Below are positions 11,068 to 25,734 of a stretch of DNA of 64,000 nucleotides, piece after piece. The position numbers and the translations under genes are program-made. Each line of letters opens with the position of its first letter. Position 1 is the stretch's first letter. The notes beneath the pieces were generated by a model. That model was not told the DNA's origin, searched no databases, and was given only the letters and a program-made list of their open reading frames with translations. The stretch is taken from assembly GCF_029227915.1 (NCBI RefSeq), contig NC_079880.1, positions 16,078,001-16,142,000 on the forward strand, read 5' to 3'. Source of the DNA: Hydractinia symbiolongicarpus (Eukaryota; Cnidaria; Hydrozoa; Anthoathecata; Hydractiniidae).

Positions 11068-14000
11068 GTTCCGCGTGCTTGCGCAGGTTATCATTGGTAT
11101 AGTCCTTCCACTCTCAATGCACTACAAAGTCCTAAGTTATTTTCTATGGCTCCATGGCTTTGGAACGCCGTCAACTACATGCACACACGTCGATAGCCAT
11201 ATGTCCTTTTACAGCCTAATGAATTCCTTACACGTAAATTACAAGGTTGCACGCGTCCAAGCTTGTTCTCATTGGTCTAGATCTTCTACTGTCAATGCAT
11301 CACAACGTCCTAAGTTATTTTCTCTGCCTGCATGGCTTTGGAACCTCGTCAATTACATGTACACACGTCTATAGGCAGCAATATGGAATTTTGTCGCCTA
11401 ATAAAAGCCTTACACGTAAATTACGTCGTTCCACGCGTCCATGCCGGTTGCCATTGGTCTAGTCCTTCCATTCTCAATGGACTAGAACGTCCAAAATTGT
11501 CTGCCCCAGCGGCAAGGCTGTACAACGCCATCAACTACGTGCACATGCGTCTAAAGGCTGCAATACGGCCTTTTGCTGCCTATTGAAAGCCTTACACGTA
11601 AATCACGTGGGTACGCGCACCTGCGCAGGCTACCATTGGTCTAGTCCTTCCACTCTCAATACACTAGAACGTCCTAAGTTGTTTTTTCTGGTTCCATGGC
11701 TTTAGAACGCCGTAAACCACATGCACACGCCATGAAATCGCTATAATTCGGCCTTTTGACGCTAAATAAAAGCCTTGCACCTAAATCACGTGCTTCCACG
11801 CCTCCAAGGTTGTTACCATTGGTCTAGTTCTTCAACTCTCAATAGACAACGCTGTCCTAAGTTGTTCTCCTGGTTCCATAGCTTTGGAACGCCGTAAAAC
11901 ACATAAACACGCCATGAAAAGGCTATAATACGGCCTTTTGACGCCTATTAATTGCCTTACACGTAAATCACGTGGTTCTGCGTGACTGCACAGGTTACCA
12001 TTGGTCTAGTCTTTCCACTCTCAATGCACTACGACGTCCTAATTTGTTTTCTCTGGCTCCATGGCTTTGGAACGCCGTCAATTACATGCACACACGTCTA
12101 TAAGCAGCAATATGGCCTTTTGCCGCCTAATAAAAGCCTTACACGTTAATTACTCCGTTCCACGCGTCCATACCGGTTACCATTGTTCTAGTCCTTCCAT
12201 TCTCAATGGACTAGAACATCCTAAGTTGTTTTCCCCAGCGCCAAGGCTGTACAACGCCATTGACTACGTGCACATGCGTCTAAAGGCTGCAATACGGCCT
12301 TTTACCGCCATATAAAGGCCTTCCACGTAAATCAAGTGGGTACGCGTGCCTGCTCAGGTTACCATTGGTCTAGTCCTTCCACTCTCAATACACTAGAACG
12401 TCCTAAGTTGTTATTCCTGGTTCCATGGCTTTAGAACGCCGTAATCCACATGCACACGCCATGAAAAGGCTATAATACGGCCATTTGACGCATAATAAAG
12501 ACCTTACACGTAAATCACGCGGTTCCACGCGTCCAAGCTTGTTACCATTGGTCTAGTTCTTCCACTGTTAATACACTACGCCGTCTTAAGTTGTTTTCCC
12601 TGGTTCCATGGCTTTAGAACGCCGTAAACCTCATGCACACCCCATAAAAATGCTATAATGCGGCCTTTTACGGCCTATTAAAGGCCTTACACGTAAATCG
12701 CGTGGTTCCGCGTGACTGCGCAGGTTATTATTGGTCTAGTTCTTCCACTCTCAATGCACTACGACGTCCTAAATATTTCTCCCTGGCTTCATGGCTCTAG
12801 AATGCCGCCAACTACATGCAAAGGCCTCTAAAGGCTGTAATACGGCCTATTGCGGCCTTATAAAGGCCTTACACGTAAACCACGGGCGCCGCGTGCCTGC
12901 CCAGGTTTTAATTGGTCTAGTTCTTCCACTCTCAATACACTACGACATTCTAAGTCTTTTCCCTGGTTCCATGGCTTTAGAACGCCGAAAACCACACGCA
13001 CACGCCAGTAAAAGGCCATAATACGGCATTTTGACGCCTATTAAAGGCCTTACACGTAAATCGCGTAGTTTCACGTACCTGCGTAGGTTACCATTGGTCT
13101 AGTCATTCCACTCTGAATGCGCTACCACGTCTTAAGTTGCTTTCTCTGGCTCCATGGCTTTGGAACGCCGTCAACTACATTCATACACGTCTGTAGGCAA
13201 CAATATGGCCTTTTGTCGCCTAATAAAGGCCTTACACCTAAGTTACGTGGTTCCAACCGTCCAAGCCAGTTACAATTGGTCTAGTCCTTCCACTCTTAAT
13301 ACACGAGAACGTCCTAAGTTGTTTTCCCTGTCTCCATGCCTTGAGAATGCCGTAAACAACATGCACACGCCATTAAAAGGCTACAATACGGACTTTTGCG
13401 GCCTATTAAAGGCCTTACACGTCAATCACGTGGTTCCGCGTGCTTGCGCAGGTTATCATTGGCATAGTCCTTCCACTCTCAATGCACTACAAAGTCCTAA
13501 GTTATTTTCTATGGCTCCATGTCTTTGGAACGCCGTCAACTACATGCACACACGTCTATAGCCATATGTCCTTTTGCAGCCTAATGAAGGCCTTACACGT
13601 AAAATACGTTGTTCCACGGGTCCAAATCTGATCTCATTGGTCTAGTTCTTCCAATTTCAATATACTACGACATCTTAAGTCTTTTCCCTGGCTCTATGCC
13701 TTGAGAACGCCGTAAACCACATGCACATGCCATTGAAAAGCTATAATACCGCCTTATGCCGCCTATTAAAGGCCTTACACGTAAATTACGTGGTTGCACG
13801 CGTCCAAGCTTGTTCTCATTAGTCTAGGTCTTCCACTGTCAATGCACCACGACGTCCTAAGTTATTTTCTCTGCCTCCATGGCTTTGGAACGCCGTCAAC
13901 TACATTCATACACGTCTGTGGGCAGCAATATGGCCTTTTGCCGCCTAATAAAGGCCTTACACGTAAGTTGCGTGGTTCCAACCGTCCAAGACAGTTACCA

Positions 14001-15432
14001 TTGGTCTAGTCCTTCCACTCTTAATACACGAGAATGTCCTAAGTTGTTTTCCCTGACTCCATGCCTTGAGAACGCCGTAAACCCCATACACACGCCTTTG
14101 AAAGGCTATAATACGGCCTTTTGCCACCAATTAAAGGCCTTACACGTAAATCGCGTGGTTCCGCGTGATTGCACAGGTTGCTATTGGTCTAGTTCTTTCA
14201 CTCTCAATGCACTACGACGTCCTAAGTTATTTTCTCTGCCTCCATGGCTTTGGAACGCCGTCAACTACATTCATACACGTCTGTGGGCAGCAATATGGCC
14301 TTTTGCCGCCTAATAAAGGCCTTACACGTAAGTTGCGTGGTTCAAACCGTCCAAGACAATCCATTGGTCTAGTCCTTCCACTCTTAATACACGAGAATGT
14401 CCTAAGTTGTTTTCCCTGTCTCCATGCCTTGAGAACGCCGTAAACCACATACACACGCCATTGAAAGGCTATAATACGGCCTTTTGCCACCAATTAAAGG
14501 CCTTACACGTAAATCACGTGGTTCCGCGTGACTGCACAGGTTGCTATTGGTCTAGTTCTTACACTCTCAATGCACTACGACGTCCTAAGTTGTTTTCTCT
14601 GGCTCCATGGCTTTGGAACGCCGTAAACTACATGCAAAGTCCTCTAAAGTCTGTAATTCGGCTTTTTGCGGCCTATTAAAGGCCTTACGCGTAAATTACG
14701 TCGTTCCACGCGTCCATGCCGGTTACCATTGGTCTAGTCCTTCCACTCTCAATGCACTACGACGTCCTAAGTCATTTTCTCTGGCTACATGGCTTTGGAA
14801 CGCCGTCAACTACATGCACACACGTCTATAGGCAGCAATATGGCCTTTTGCTAATAAAAGCTTTACACGTAAATTACGTCGTTCCACGCGTCCATGCCGG
14901 TTATCATTGGTCTAATCCTTCCATTCTCAATGGAGTAGAACGTCCTCAGTTGTTTTCCCTGGTTGCATGACTATAGAACGCCGTAAACCACATGCACACG
15001 CCATGAAAAAGCAATAATACGGCCTTTTGCCGCCTATTAAAAGCTCCATGACTCCATTACACGTAAATCGCGTAGTTTCACGTACCTGCGCAGGTTACCA
15101 TTGGTCTAGTCATTCCACTCTGAATGCGCCACCACGTCTTAAGTTGCTTTCTCTGGCTCCATGGCTTTGGAACGCCGTCAACTACATTCATACACGTCTG
15201 TAGGCAACAATATGGCCTTTTCCGCCTAATAAAGGCCTTACACCTAAGTTACGTGGTTCCAACCGTCCAAGCCAGTTACCATTGGTCTAGTCCTTCCACT
15301 CTCAATACACGAGAACGTCTTAAGTTGTTTTCCCTGTCTCCATGCCTTGAGAATGCCGTAAACAACATGCACACGCCATTGAAAGGCTGCAATACGGACT
15401 TTTGCGGCCTATTAAAGGCCTTACACGTCAAT
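11068..15432 (+). repeat. 24-monomer higher-order repeat, copy B
   Basis: Head-to-tail copy of 6697-11067. The junction at about 11068 falls in GGTTCCGCGTGCTTGCGCAGG, where the flanking sequence changes from the ACTTCAATCACG context to the unit start. This is as expected for unequal crossing-over between aligned monomers. It carries odd private features of copy A unchanged, such as a short insertion (CTCCATGACTCCAT) at about 15045 matching 10674, and the 4-bp shortening TTTTGCTAATAAAAG. Confidence 0.93.
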
Positions 15433-15487
15433 CGCGTGGTTCCGCGTGACTGCGCAGGTTACTATTGGTCTAGTTCTTCCACCCTTA

Positions 15488-16470
15488 ATACAGGAGAATG
15501 TCCTAAGTTGTTTTCCCTGACTCCATGCCTTGAGAACGCCGTAAACCCCATACACACGCCATTGAAAGGCTATAATACGGCCTTTTGCCACCAATTAAAG
15601 GCCTTACACGTAAATCGCGTGGTTCCGCGTGATTGCACAGGTTGCTATTGGTCTAGTTCTTTCACTCTCAATGCACTACGACGTCCTAAGTTATTTTCTC
15701 TGCCTCCATGGCTTTGGAACGCCGTCAACTACATTCATACACGTCTGTGGGCAGCAATATGGCCTTTTGCCGCCTAATAAAGGCCTTACACGTAAGTTGC
15801 GTGGTTCAAACCGTCCAAGACAATCCATTGGTCTAGTCCTTCCACTCTTAATACACGAGAATGTCCTAAGTTGTTTTCCCTGTCTCCATGCCTTGAGAAC
15901 GCCGTAAACCACATACACACGCCATTGAAAGGCTATAATACGGCCTTTTGCCACCAATTAAAGGCCTTACACGTAAATCGCGTGGTTCCGCGTGACTGCA
16001 CAGGTTGCTATTGGTCTAGTTCTTACACTCTCAATGCACTACGACGTCCTAAGTTGTTTTCTCTGGCTCCATGGCTTTGGAACGCCGTAAACTACATGCA
16101 AAGTCCTCTAAAGTCTGTAATTCGGCTTTTTGCGGCCTATTAAAGGCCTTACGCGTAAATTACGTCGTTCCACGCGTCCATGCCGGTTACCATTGGTCTA
16201 GTCCTTCCACTCTCAATGCACTACGACGTCCTAAGTCATTTTCTCTGGCTCCATGGCTTTGGAACGCCGTCAACTACATGCACACACGTCTATAGGCAGC
16301 AATATGGCCTTTTGCTAATAAAAGCTTTACACGTAAATTACGTCGTTCCACGCGTCCATGCCGGTTATCATTGGTCTAATCCTTCCATTCTCAATGGAGT
16401 AGAACGTCCTCAGTTGTTTTCCCTGGTTGCATGACTATAGAACGCCGTAAACCACATGCACACGCCATGA
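15488..16470 (+). repeat. Partial third copy (shift 1464 bp)
   Basis: This matches 14024-15006 of copy B at a constant shift of 1464 bp (8 monomers), including the rare forms CCAAGACAATCCATTGG and GCATGACTATAGAACG. It ends where copy B reads AAAAAGCAATAATACG and this one reads AAAAGGCTATAATACG. It looks like a second, shorter unequal exchange after the 4371-bp duplication. Confidence 0.88.
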
Positions 16471-19400
16471 AAAGGCTATAATACGGCCTTTTGACGCCTA
16501 ATAAAGGCCTTACTCGTAAATCACGCGGTTCCGCGTGCTTGCGCAGGTTATCATTGGTATAGTCCTTCCACTCTCAATGCACTACAAAGTCCTAAGTTAT
16601 TTTCTATGGCTCCATGGCTTTGGAACGCCGTCAACTACATGCACACACGTCTATAAGCAGCAATATGGCCTTTTGCCGCCTAATAAAAGCCTTACACGTT
16701 AATTACTCCGTTCCACGCGTCCATACCGGTTACCATTGGTCATCCTAGTCCTTCCATTCTCAATGGACTAGAACGTCCAAAATTGCCTTCCCCAGCGGCA
16801 AGGCTGTACAACGCCATCAACTACGTGCACATGCGTCTAAAGGCTGCAATACGGCCTTTTGCTGCCTATTGAAAGCCTTACACGTAAATCACGTGGGTAC
16901 GCGCACCAGCGCAGGCTACCATTGGTCTAGTCCTTCAACTCTCAATACACTAGAACGTCCTAAGTTGTTTGTTCTGGTTCCATGGCTTTAGAACGCCGTA
17001 AACCACATGCACACGCCATGAAATCGCTATAATTCGGCCTTTTGACGCTTAATAAAAGCCTTGCACCTAAATCACGTGCTTCCACGCCTCCAAGGTTGTT
17101 ACCATTGGTCTAGTTCTTCAACTCTCAATACACAACGCTGTTCTAAGTTGTTCTCCTGGTTCCATAGCTTTGGAACGCCGTAAACCACATGCACACGCCA
17201 TGAAAACGCTATAATACGGCCTTTTGACGCCTATTAATTGCCTTACACGTAAATCGCGTGGTTCTGCGTGCCTGCGCAGGGTTCCATTGGCCTAGTCATT
17301 CCACTCTGAATGCTCTACGACGTCTTAAGTTGCTTTCTCTGGCTCCATGGCTTTGGAACGCCGTCAACTACATTCATACACGTTTATAAGCAGCAATATG
17401 GCCTTTTGCCGCCTAATAAAAGCCGTACACGTAAATTACTCCGTTCCACGCATCCATACCGGTTACCATTGGTCTAATCCTTCCATTTTCAATGGACTAG
17501 AACGTCCTAAGTTGTTTTCCCCAGCGCCAAGGCTGTACAACGCCATTAACTACGTGCACATGCGTCTAAAGGCTGCAATACGGCCTTTTGCAGCCAAATT
17601 AAGGCCTTCCACGTAAATCAAGTGGGTACGCGTGCCTGCGCAGATTACCATTGGTATAGTCCTTCCACTCTTAATACACGAGAATGTCCTAAGTTGTTTT
17701 CCCTGTCTCCATGCCTTGAGAACGCCGTAAACCACATACACACGCCATTGAAAGGCTATAATACGGCCTTTTGCAACCAATTAAAGGCCTTACACGTAAA
17801 TCGCGTGGTTCGGCGTGACTGCACAGGTTGCTATTGGTCTAGTTCTTCCACTCTCAATGCGCTACCACGTCTTAAGTTGCTTACTCTGGCTCCATGGCTT
17901 TGGAACGCCGTCAACTACATTCATACACGTCTGTAGGCAACAATATGGCCTTTTGCCGCCTAATAAAGGCCTTACACCTAAGTTACGTGGTTCCAACCGT
18001 CCAAGCCAGTTACCATTGGTCTAGTCCTTCCACTCTCAATACACGAGAACGTCCTAAGTTGTTTTCCCTGTCTCCATGCCTTGAGAATGCCGTAAACAAC
18101 ATGCACACGCCATTGAAAGGCTGCAATACGGACTTTTGCGGCCTATTAAAGGCCTTACACGTCAATCACGTGGTTCCGCGTGCTTGCGCAGGTTATCACT
18201 GGTATAGTCCTTCCACTCTCAATGCACTACAAAGTCCTAAGTTATTTTCTATTGCTCCATGGCTTTGGAACGCCGTCAACTACATGCACACACGTCGATA
18301 GCCATATGTCCTTTTACAGCCTAATGAATTCCTTACACGTAAATTACAAGGTTGCACGCGTCCAAGCTTGTTCTCATTGGTCTAGATCTTCCACTGTCAA
18401 TGCATCACAACGTCCTAAGTTATTTTCTCTGCCTGCATGGCTTTGGAACCCCGTCAATTACATGCACACACGTCTATAGGCAGCAATATGGAATTTTGCC
18501 GCCTAATAAAAGCCATACACCTAAATTACGTCGTTCCACCGTCCAAGCCAGTTATCATTGGTCTAGTCCTTCCACTGTCAATACACGAGAACGTCCTAAG
18601 TTGTTTTCCCTGTCTCCATGCCTTGAGAACGCCGTAAACCACATGCACACGCCATGAAAAGGCTATAATACGGCCTTTTAACGCCTAATAAAAGCCTTAC
18701 ACGTAAATTACTCCGTTCCACGCGTCCATACCGGTTACCATTGGTCTAGTCCTTCCATTCTCAATGGACTAGAACGTCCTAAGTTGCTTTCCCCAGCGCC
18801 AAGGCTGTACAACGCCATTAACTACGTGCACATGCGTCTAAAGGCGGCCTTTTGCCGCCAATTAAAGGCCTTCCAATTAAATCAAGTGGGTCCGCGTGCC
18901 TGCGCAGGTTACCATTGGTCTAGTCCTTCCACTCTCAATACACTAGAACGTCCTAAGTTGTTATTCCTGGTTCCATGGCTTTAGAACGCCGTAATCCACA
19001 TGCACACGCCATGAAAAGGCTATAATACGGCCTTTTGACGCCTAATAAAGGCCTTACTCGTAAATCACGCGGTTCCACGTGTCCAAGATGGTTTACCATT
19101 GGTCTAGTTCTTCCACTCCTAATACATTACGCCGTCCTAAGTTGTTTTCCCTGGTTCCATGGCTTTAGAACGCCGTAAACCTCATGCACACGCCATAAAA
19201 ATGCTATAATGCGGCCTTTTGCTACCTATTAAAAGCCTGACACGTAAATCGAGTGGTTCAGCGTGACTGCGCAGGTTATTATTGGTCTAGTTCTTTCACT
19301 CTCAATGCACTACGACGTCCTAAATATATCTCCCTGGCTTCATGGCTCTAGAATGCCGTCAACTACATGCAAAGGCCTCTAAAGGCTTTAATACGGCCTA

Positions 19401-22400
19401 TTGCGGCCTTATAAAGGCCTTACACGTAAACAACGGGGGCCGCGTGCCTGCCCGGGTTACAATTGGTCTAGTTCTTACACTCTCAATACACTACGACATT
19501 CTAAGTCTTTTCCCTGGCTCCATGGCTTTAGAACGCCACAAACCACACGCACACGCCAGAAAAAGGCCATAATACGGCATTTTACGCATATTAAAGGCCT
19601 TACACGTAAATCGCGCAGTTCCGCGTGCCTGCGCAGATTTCGATTGGTCTAGTCATTCCACTCTGAATGCGCTACGACGTCTTAAGTTGCTTTCTCTGGC
19701 TCCATGGCTTTGGAACGCGGTCAACTACATTCATACACGTCTGTAGGCAACAATATGGCCTTTTGCCGCCTAATAAAGACCTTACACTTAAGTTACGTGG
19801 TTCCAACCGTCCAAGCCAGTTACCATTGGTCTAGTCCTTCCACTCTCAATACACTAGAACGTCCTAAGTGGTTATTCCTGGTTCCATGGCTTTAGAACGC
19901 CGTAATCCACATGCACACGCCATGAAAAGGCTATAATACGGCCTTTTGACGCCTAATAAAGGCCTTACACGTAAATCACGCGGTTCCACGTGTCCAAGCT
20001 TGTCACCATTGGTCTAGTTCTTCCACTCTTAATACACTACGCCGTCCTAAGTTGTTTTCCCTGGTTCCATGGCTTTAGAAGGCCGTAAACCTCATGCACA
20101 CGCCATAAAAATGCTATAATACGGCATTTTGACGCCTATTAAAGGCCTTACACGTAAATCGCGCAGTTCCACGTGCCTGCGCAGGTTTCCATTGGTCTAG
20201 TCATTCCACTCTGAATGCGCTACGACGTCTTAAGTTGCTTTCTCTGGCTCCATAGCTTTGGAACGCCGTCAACTACATTCATACACGTCTGTAGGCAGCA
20301 ATATGGCCTTTTGCCGCCTAATAAAGGCCTTACACCTAAGTTAGGTGGTTCCAACTGTCCAAGCCAGTTTCCATTGGTCTAGTCCTTCCACTCACAATAC
20401 ACGAGAACGTCCTAAGTTGTTTTCCCTGTCTCCATGCCTTGAGAACGCCGTAAACCACATGCACACGCCATTGAAAGGCTATAATACGGACTTTTGCGGC
20501 ATATTAAAGGCCTTACACGTCAATCACGTGGGTCCGCGTGCCTGCGCAGGTTATCATTGGTCTAGTCCTTCCACTCTCAATGCACTACAAAGTCCTAAGT
20601 TATTTTCTATGGCTCCATGTCTTTGGAACGCCGTCAACTACATGCACGCACGTCGATAACCATATGTCCTTTTGCAGCCTAATCAAGGCCTTACACGTAA
20701 ATTACGTGGTTGCACGCGTCCAAGCTTGTTCTCATTGGTCTAGGTCTTCACCTGTCAATGCATCACGACGTCCTAAGTTATTTTCTCTGCCAGCATGGCT
20801 TTGGAACCCCGTCAATTACATGCGCACACGTCTATAGGCAGCAATATGGAATTTTGCCGCCTAATAAAAGCCTTACACGTAAATTACGTCGTTCCAACCG
20901 TCCAAGCCAGTTACCATTGGTCTAGTCCTTCCACTCTCATTACACGAGAAAGTCCTAAGTTGTTTTCCCTGTCTCCATGCCTTGAGAACGCCGTAAACCA
21001 CATGCACACGCCATTGAAAGGCTATAATACGGCCTTTTGCCGCCAATTAAAGGTCGTACACGTAAATCGGGTGGGTCCGCATGCCTGTGCAGGTTACTAT
21101 TGGTCTGGTCCTTCCACTCTCAATGCACTACGACGTCCTAAATTGTTCACCCTTGCTCCATGGCTTTAGAACGCCGTGAACTACATGGAAAGGCCTCTAA
21201 AGGCTGTGATACGGCCTCTGGACGCCTAATAAAGGCCTTACAGTAAATCACGTGGTTCCACGCGTCCAAGCTTGTTACCATTGGTCCAGTTCTTCCACTC
21301 TCAATACACTACGCCGTCCTAAGTTGTTTTTCCTGGTTTCATGGCTTTACAACGCCTTAAACCACATGCACACGCCATGAAAAGGATATAATACGGCCTT
21401 TTGACGCCTATTAAATGCCTTACACGTAAATCGCGTAATACCACGTACCTGCAAAGGTTACTATTGGTCTAGTCATTCCACTCTGAATGCGCTACGACGT
21501 CTTAAGTTGTTTTTGGAACGCCGTCAACTGCATGCACACACGTCTATAGCCATATGTCCTTTTGCAGCCTAATGAAGGCCTTACACGTAAAACACGAGGT
21601 TCCACGGGTCCAAACCTGTTCTCATTGGTCTAGTTCTTCAAATTTCAATACACTACGACATCATAAGTCTTTTCCCTGGCTCCATGCCTTGAGAACGCCG
21701 TAAACCACATGCACATGCCATTGAAAAGCTAAAATACCGCCTTTTGCCGTCTATTAAAGGCCTTACACGTAAATCACGTGGGTCCGCGTGCCTGCGCAGG
21801 TTACCATTGGTCTCATCCTTCCACTGTCCATGCACTACGACGTCCTAAGTTAATTTTTCTGGCTCCATGGCTTTGGAACGCCGTCAATTACATGCACACA
21901 CGTCTATAAGCAGCAATATGGCCTTTTGCCGTATAATAAAAGCCTTACACGTAAATTACTCCGTTCCACGCGTCTATACCGGTTACCATTAGTCTAGCCC
22001 TTCCATTCTCAATGGACTAGAACGTCCTAAGTTGTTTTCCCCAGCGCCAAGGCTGTACAACGCCATTAACTACGTGCACATGCGTCTAAAGGCTGCAATA
22101 CGGTCTTTTGCCGCCAATTAAAGGCCTTCCACGTAAATCAAGTGGGTCCGCGTGCCTGCGCAGGTTACCATTCGTCTAGTCCTTCCACTCTCAATACACT
22201 AGAACGTCCTAAGGTGTTATTCCTGGTTCCATGGCTTTAGAACGCCGTAATCCACATGCACACGCCATGAAAAGGCTATAATACGGCCTTTTGACGCCTA
22301 ATAAAGGTCTTACACGTAAATCACGCGGTTCCACGCGTCCAAGCTTGTTACCATTGGTCTAGTTCTTCCACTCTTAATACACTACGCCGTCCTAAGTTGT

Positions 22401-25400
22401 TTTCCCTGGTTCCATGGCTTTAGAACGGCGTAAACCTCATGCACACGCCAAAAAAAGGTTATAATGCGGCCTTTTGCGGCCTATTAAAGGCCTTACACGT
22501 AAATCGCGTGGTTCCACGTGACTGCACAGGTTATTATTGGTCTAGTTCTTCCACTCTCAATGCACTACGACGTCCTAAATATTTCTCCCTGGCTTCATGG
22601 CTTTAGAACGCCGTGAACTACATGGAAAGGCCTCTAAAGGCTGTGATACGGCCTTTTGCGGCCTATTAAAGGCCTTACACGACAGTCACGTGGGTCCGCG
22701 TGCCTGCGCAGGTTATCATTGGCCTAGCCTTTCCATTCTTAACGGACTAGGATGTCCTAAGTTGTTTTCCCTGGTTCCATGGCTTTAGAACGCCGTAAAC
22801 CACATGCACACGCCATAAAAAGGTTATAATACGGCCTTTTGACGCCTATTAAATGCCTTACTCGTAGATCGCGTGGTTCCGCTTGCCTGCACAGGTTACC
22901 ATTGGTCTAGTCCTTCCACTGTCCATGCACTACGACGTCCTAAGTTATTTTCTCTGGCTCCATGGCTTTGGAACGCCGTCAATTACATGCACACACGCCT
23001 ATAAGCAGCAATATGGCCTTTGCCGCCTTATAAAAGCCTTACACGTAAATTACTCCGTTCCACGCGTCTATCCCGGTTACCATTGGTCTTACTCAATGGT
23101 CTAGAACGTCCTAAGTTGTTTTCCCCAGCGCCAAGGCTGTACAACGCCGTCAACTACGTGCACATGCGTCTAAAGGCTGCAATACGGCCTTTTGCCGCCA
23201 ATTAAAGGCCCTCCACATAAATCAAGTGGGTACACGTGCCTGCGCAAGTCACCATTGGTCTATTCCTTCCACTCTCAATACACTACGACTTTCTAAGTCC
23301 TTTCAGTGGCTCCATGGCTTTAGAACGCCGTAAACCACACGCACACGCCAGGAGAAAGCCATAATACGGCATTTTGACGCCTATTAAATGCCTTACACGT
23401 AAATCGCGTTGTTCCACGTGCCTGCTCAGGGTACCATTGGTCTAGTCCTTCCACTTTCAATGCATTACGACGTCCTAAGTTACTTTCTCTGGCTCCATGG
23501 CTTTGGAACGTCGTCAATTACATGCACACACGTCTATAGGCAGCAATATGGCATTTTGCCGCCTAATAAAAGCCTTACACGTAAATTACGTCGTTCCACG
23601 CGTCCATGCTGTCTGCCATTGGTCTGGTCCTTCCACTTTCAATGCACTACGACGTCCTAAATTGTTCACCCTGGCTCCATGGCTTTAGAACGCCGTCAAT
23701 TACATGGAAAGGCCTCTAAAGGCTGTGATACGGCCTTGTGCGGCCTAATAATTGCCTTACACGTAAATCGCGTGGTTCCGCATGCCTGCGCAGGTTACTA
23801 TTGGTCTGGTCCTTCCACTCTCAATGCACTACGACGTCCTAAATTGTTCACCCTTGCTCCATGGCTTTAGAACGCCGTGAACTACATGGAAAGGCCTCTA
23901 AAGGCTGTGATACGGCCTCTGGACGCCCAATAAAGGCCTTACACGTAAATTACGTCGTTCCACGCGTCCATGCCGGTTGCCATTGGTCTAGTCCTTCCAC
24001 TCTCAATGTACTACGACGTCCTAAGTTATTTTATCTAGCTCCATGGCTTTGGAACGCCGTCGACTACATGCACACACGTCTATAGGCAGCAATATGGCCT
24101 TTTGCCGCCTTATAAAAGCCTTGCACGTAAATTACGCCGTTCCACGCGTCCATGCCAGTTACCAATTCTCTAGTGCTTCCACTCTCAATGCACTACGCCG
24201 TCCTAAGTTAATTTGTCCGGCTCCTTGGCTTTGAAACTCCGTCAACTACATGCACACACGCATAAAGGCAGCAATATGGCATTTTGCCGCCTAATAAAGG
24301 TCTTACACGTGAATTACGTGGTTCAAACCGTTCAATCCGAGTACCATTGGTCTATTCCTTCCATTCTCAATGGACTAAAACGTCCTAAGTTGCCTTCCCC
24401 AGCGCCAAGGCTGTACAACGCCGTCAACTATGTGCACATACGTCTAAAGGCAGCAATATGGCCTTTTGCCGCCAATTGAAGCCCCTCCACGTAAATCAAG
24501 TGGGTCCGCGTGCCTGCGCATGTTACCATTGGTCTAGTCCTTCCACTCTCAATACACTATGACTTTCTAAGTCCTTTCCCTGGCTCCATGGCTTTAGAAC
24601 GCCGTAAACCACCTGCACACGCCGGGAGAAAGCCATAATACGGCATTTTGACGCCTATTAAATGCCTTACACGTAAATCGCGTTGTTCCACGTGCCTGCT
24701 CAGGGCACCATTGGTCTACTCCTTCCACTGTCAATGCACTACGACGTCCTAAGTTACTTTCTCTGGCTGCATGGCTTTGGAACGTCGTCAATTACATGCA
24801 CACACGTCTATAGGCAGCAATATGGCCTTTTGCCGCCTAATAAAAGCCTTACACGTAAATTACGTGATTCCAACCGTCCAATCCGGTTATCATTGGATTA
24901 GTCCTTCCACTCCTAATAGACTAGGACGTCCTAAGCTGTTTTGTCCGCCTCTATGGCTTTGGAATCCGTCAACTACATGCATAAACGCCTAAAGGCAGCA
25001 ATATAGCGTTTTGCCGCCTAGTAAAGGCATTAGACGTAAATTACGTCGTTACACGCGTCCTTGCCGGTTACCATTGGTCTAGTTGTTCAACTCGCAATAC
25101 ACTACGCCGTCCTAAGTTGTTTTCCCTGGTTCCATGGCTTTAGAACGCTGTAAACCACATGCACACGCCATAAAAATGTTATAATACGGCCTTTTGACGC
25201 CTATTAAATGCTTTACACGTAAATCGCGTGGTTCCGCTTGCCTGCACAGGTTACCATTAGTCTAGTCCTTCCACTGTCCATGCACTACGACATCGTAAGT
25301 TATTTTCTCTGGCTCCATGGCTTTGGAACGCCGTCAATTACATGCAAACACGTCTATAAGCAGCAATATGGCCTTTTGCCGCCTAATAAAAGCCTTACAC

Positions 25401-25734
25401 GTAAATTACTCCGTTTCACGCGTCCATACCGGTTACCATTGGTCTAGTCCTTCCATTCTCAATGGACTAGAACGTCCTAAGTTGTTTTCCCCAGGGCCAA
25501 GGCTGTACAACGTCATCAACTACGTGCACATGCGTCTAAATGCTGCAATACGGCCTTTTGCCGCCAATTAAAGGCCTTCCACGTAAATCAAGTGGGTCCG
25601 CGTGCCTGCACAGGTTACCATTGGTCTAGGCCTTCCACTGTCAATACACTACGCCGTCCTAAGTTTTTTTTCCTGGTTCCATGGCTTTACAACGCCGTAA
25701 TTCACATGCACACGCCATGAAAACGCTATAATAC
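16471..25734 (+). repeat. Satellite, mosaic monomers without a long near-identical duplication
   Basis: Continuous monomers of mixed subtype. I see no duplication here as clean as those to the left, although single monomers resemble ones elsewhere. Local irregularities include an insertion in GGTCATCCTAGTCC at 16740, a short deletion giving AAAGGCGGCC at 18841, loss of about 20 bp near 21508 (TTAAGTTGTTTTTGGAACG), and a deletion near 23092 (GGTCTTACTCAATGG). Monomers of the CATGGAAAGGCCTCTAAAGG subtype cluster at 21.17-24.0 kb. Confidence 0.8.

Noticed and set aside
15124-15777. Open frame of 217 codons in the satellite, and many of 60-147 codons with similar repeated peptides
   Set aside because: Monomers are about 182 bp (3x60+2), so the frame shifts in each unit. 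Longer frames appear only where indels make neighbouring monomers a multiple of three. The similar peptides follow from the DNA repeats, and both strands and several frames show them. No domain, codon bias or start context supports coding.
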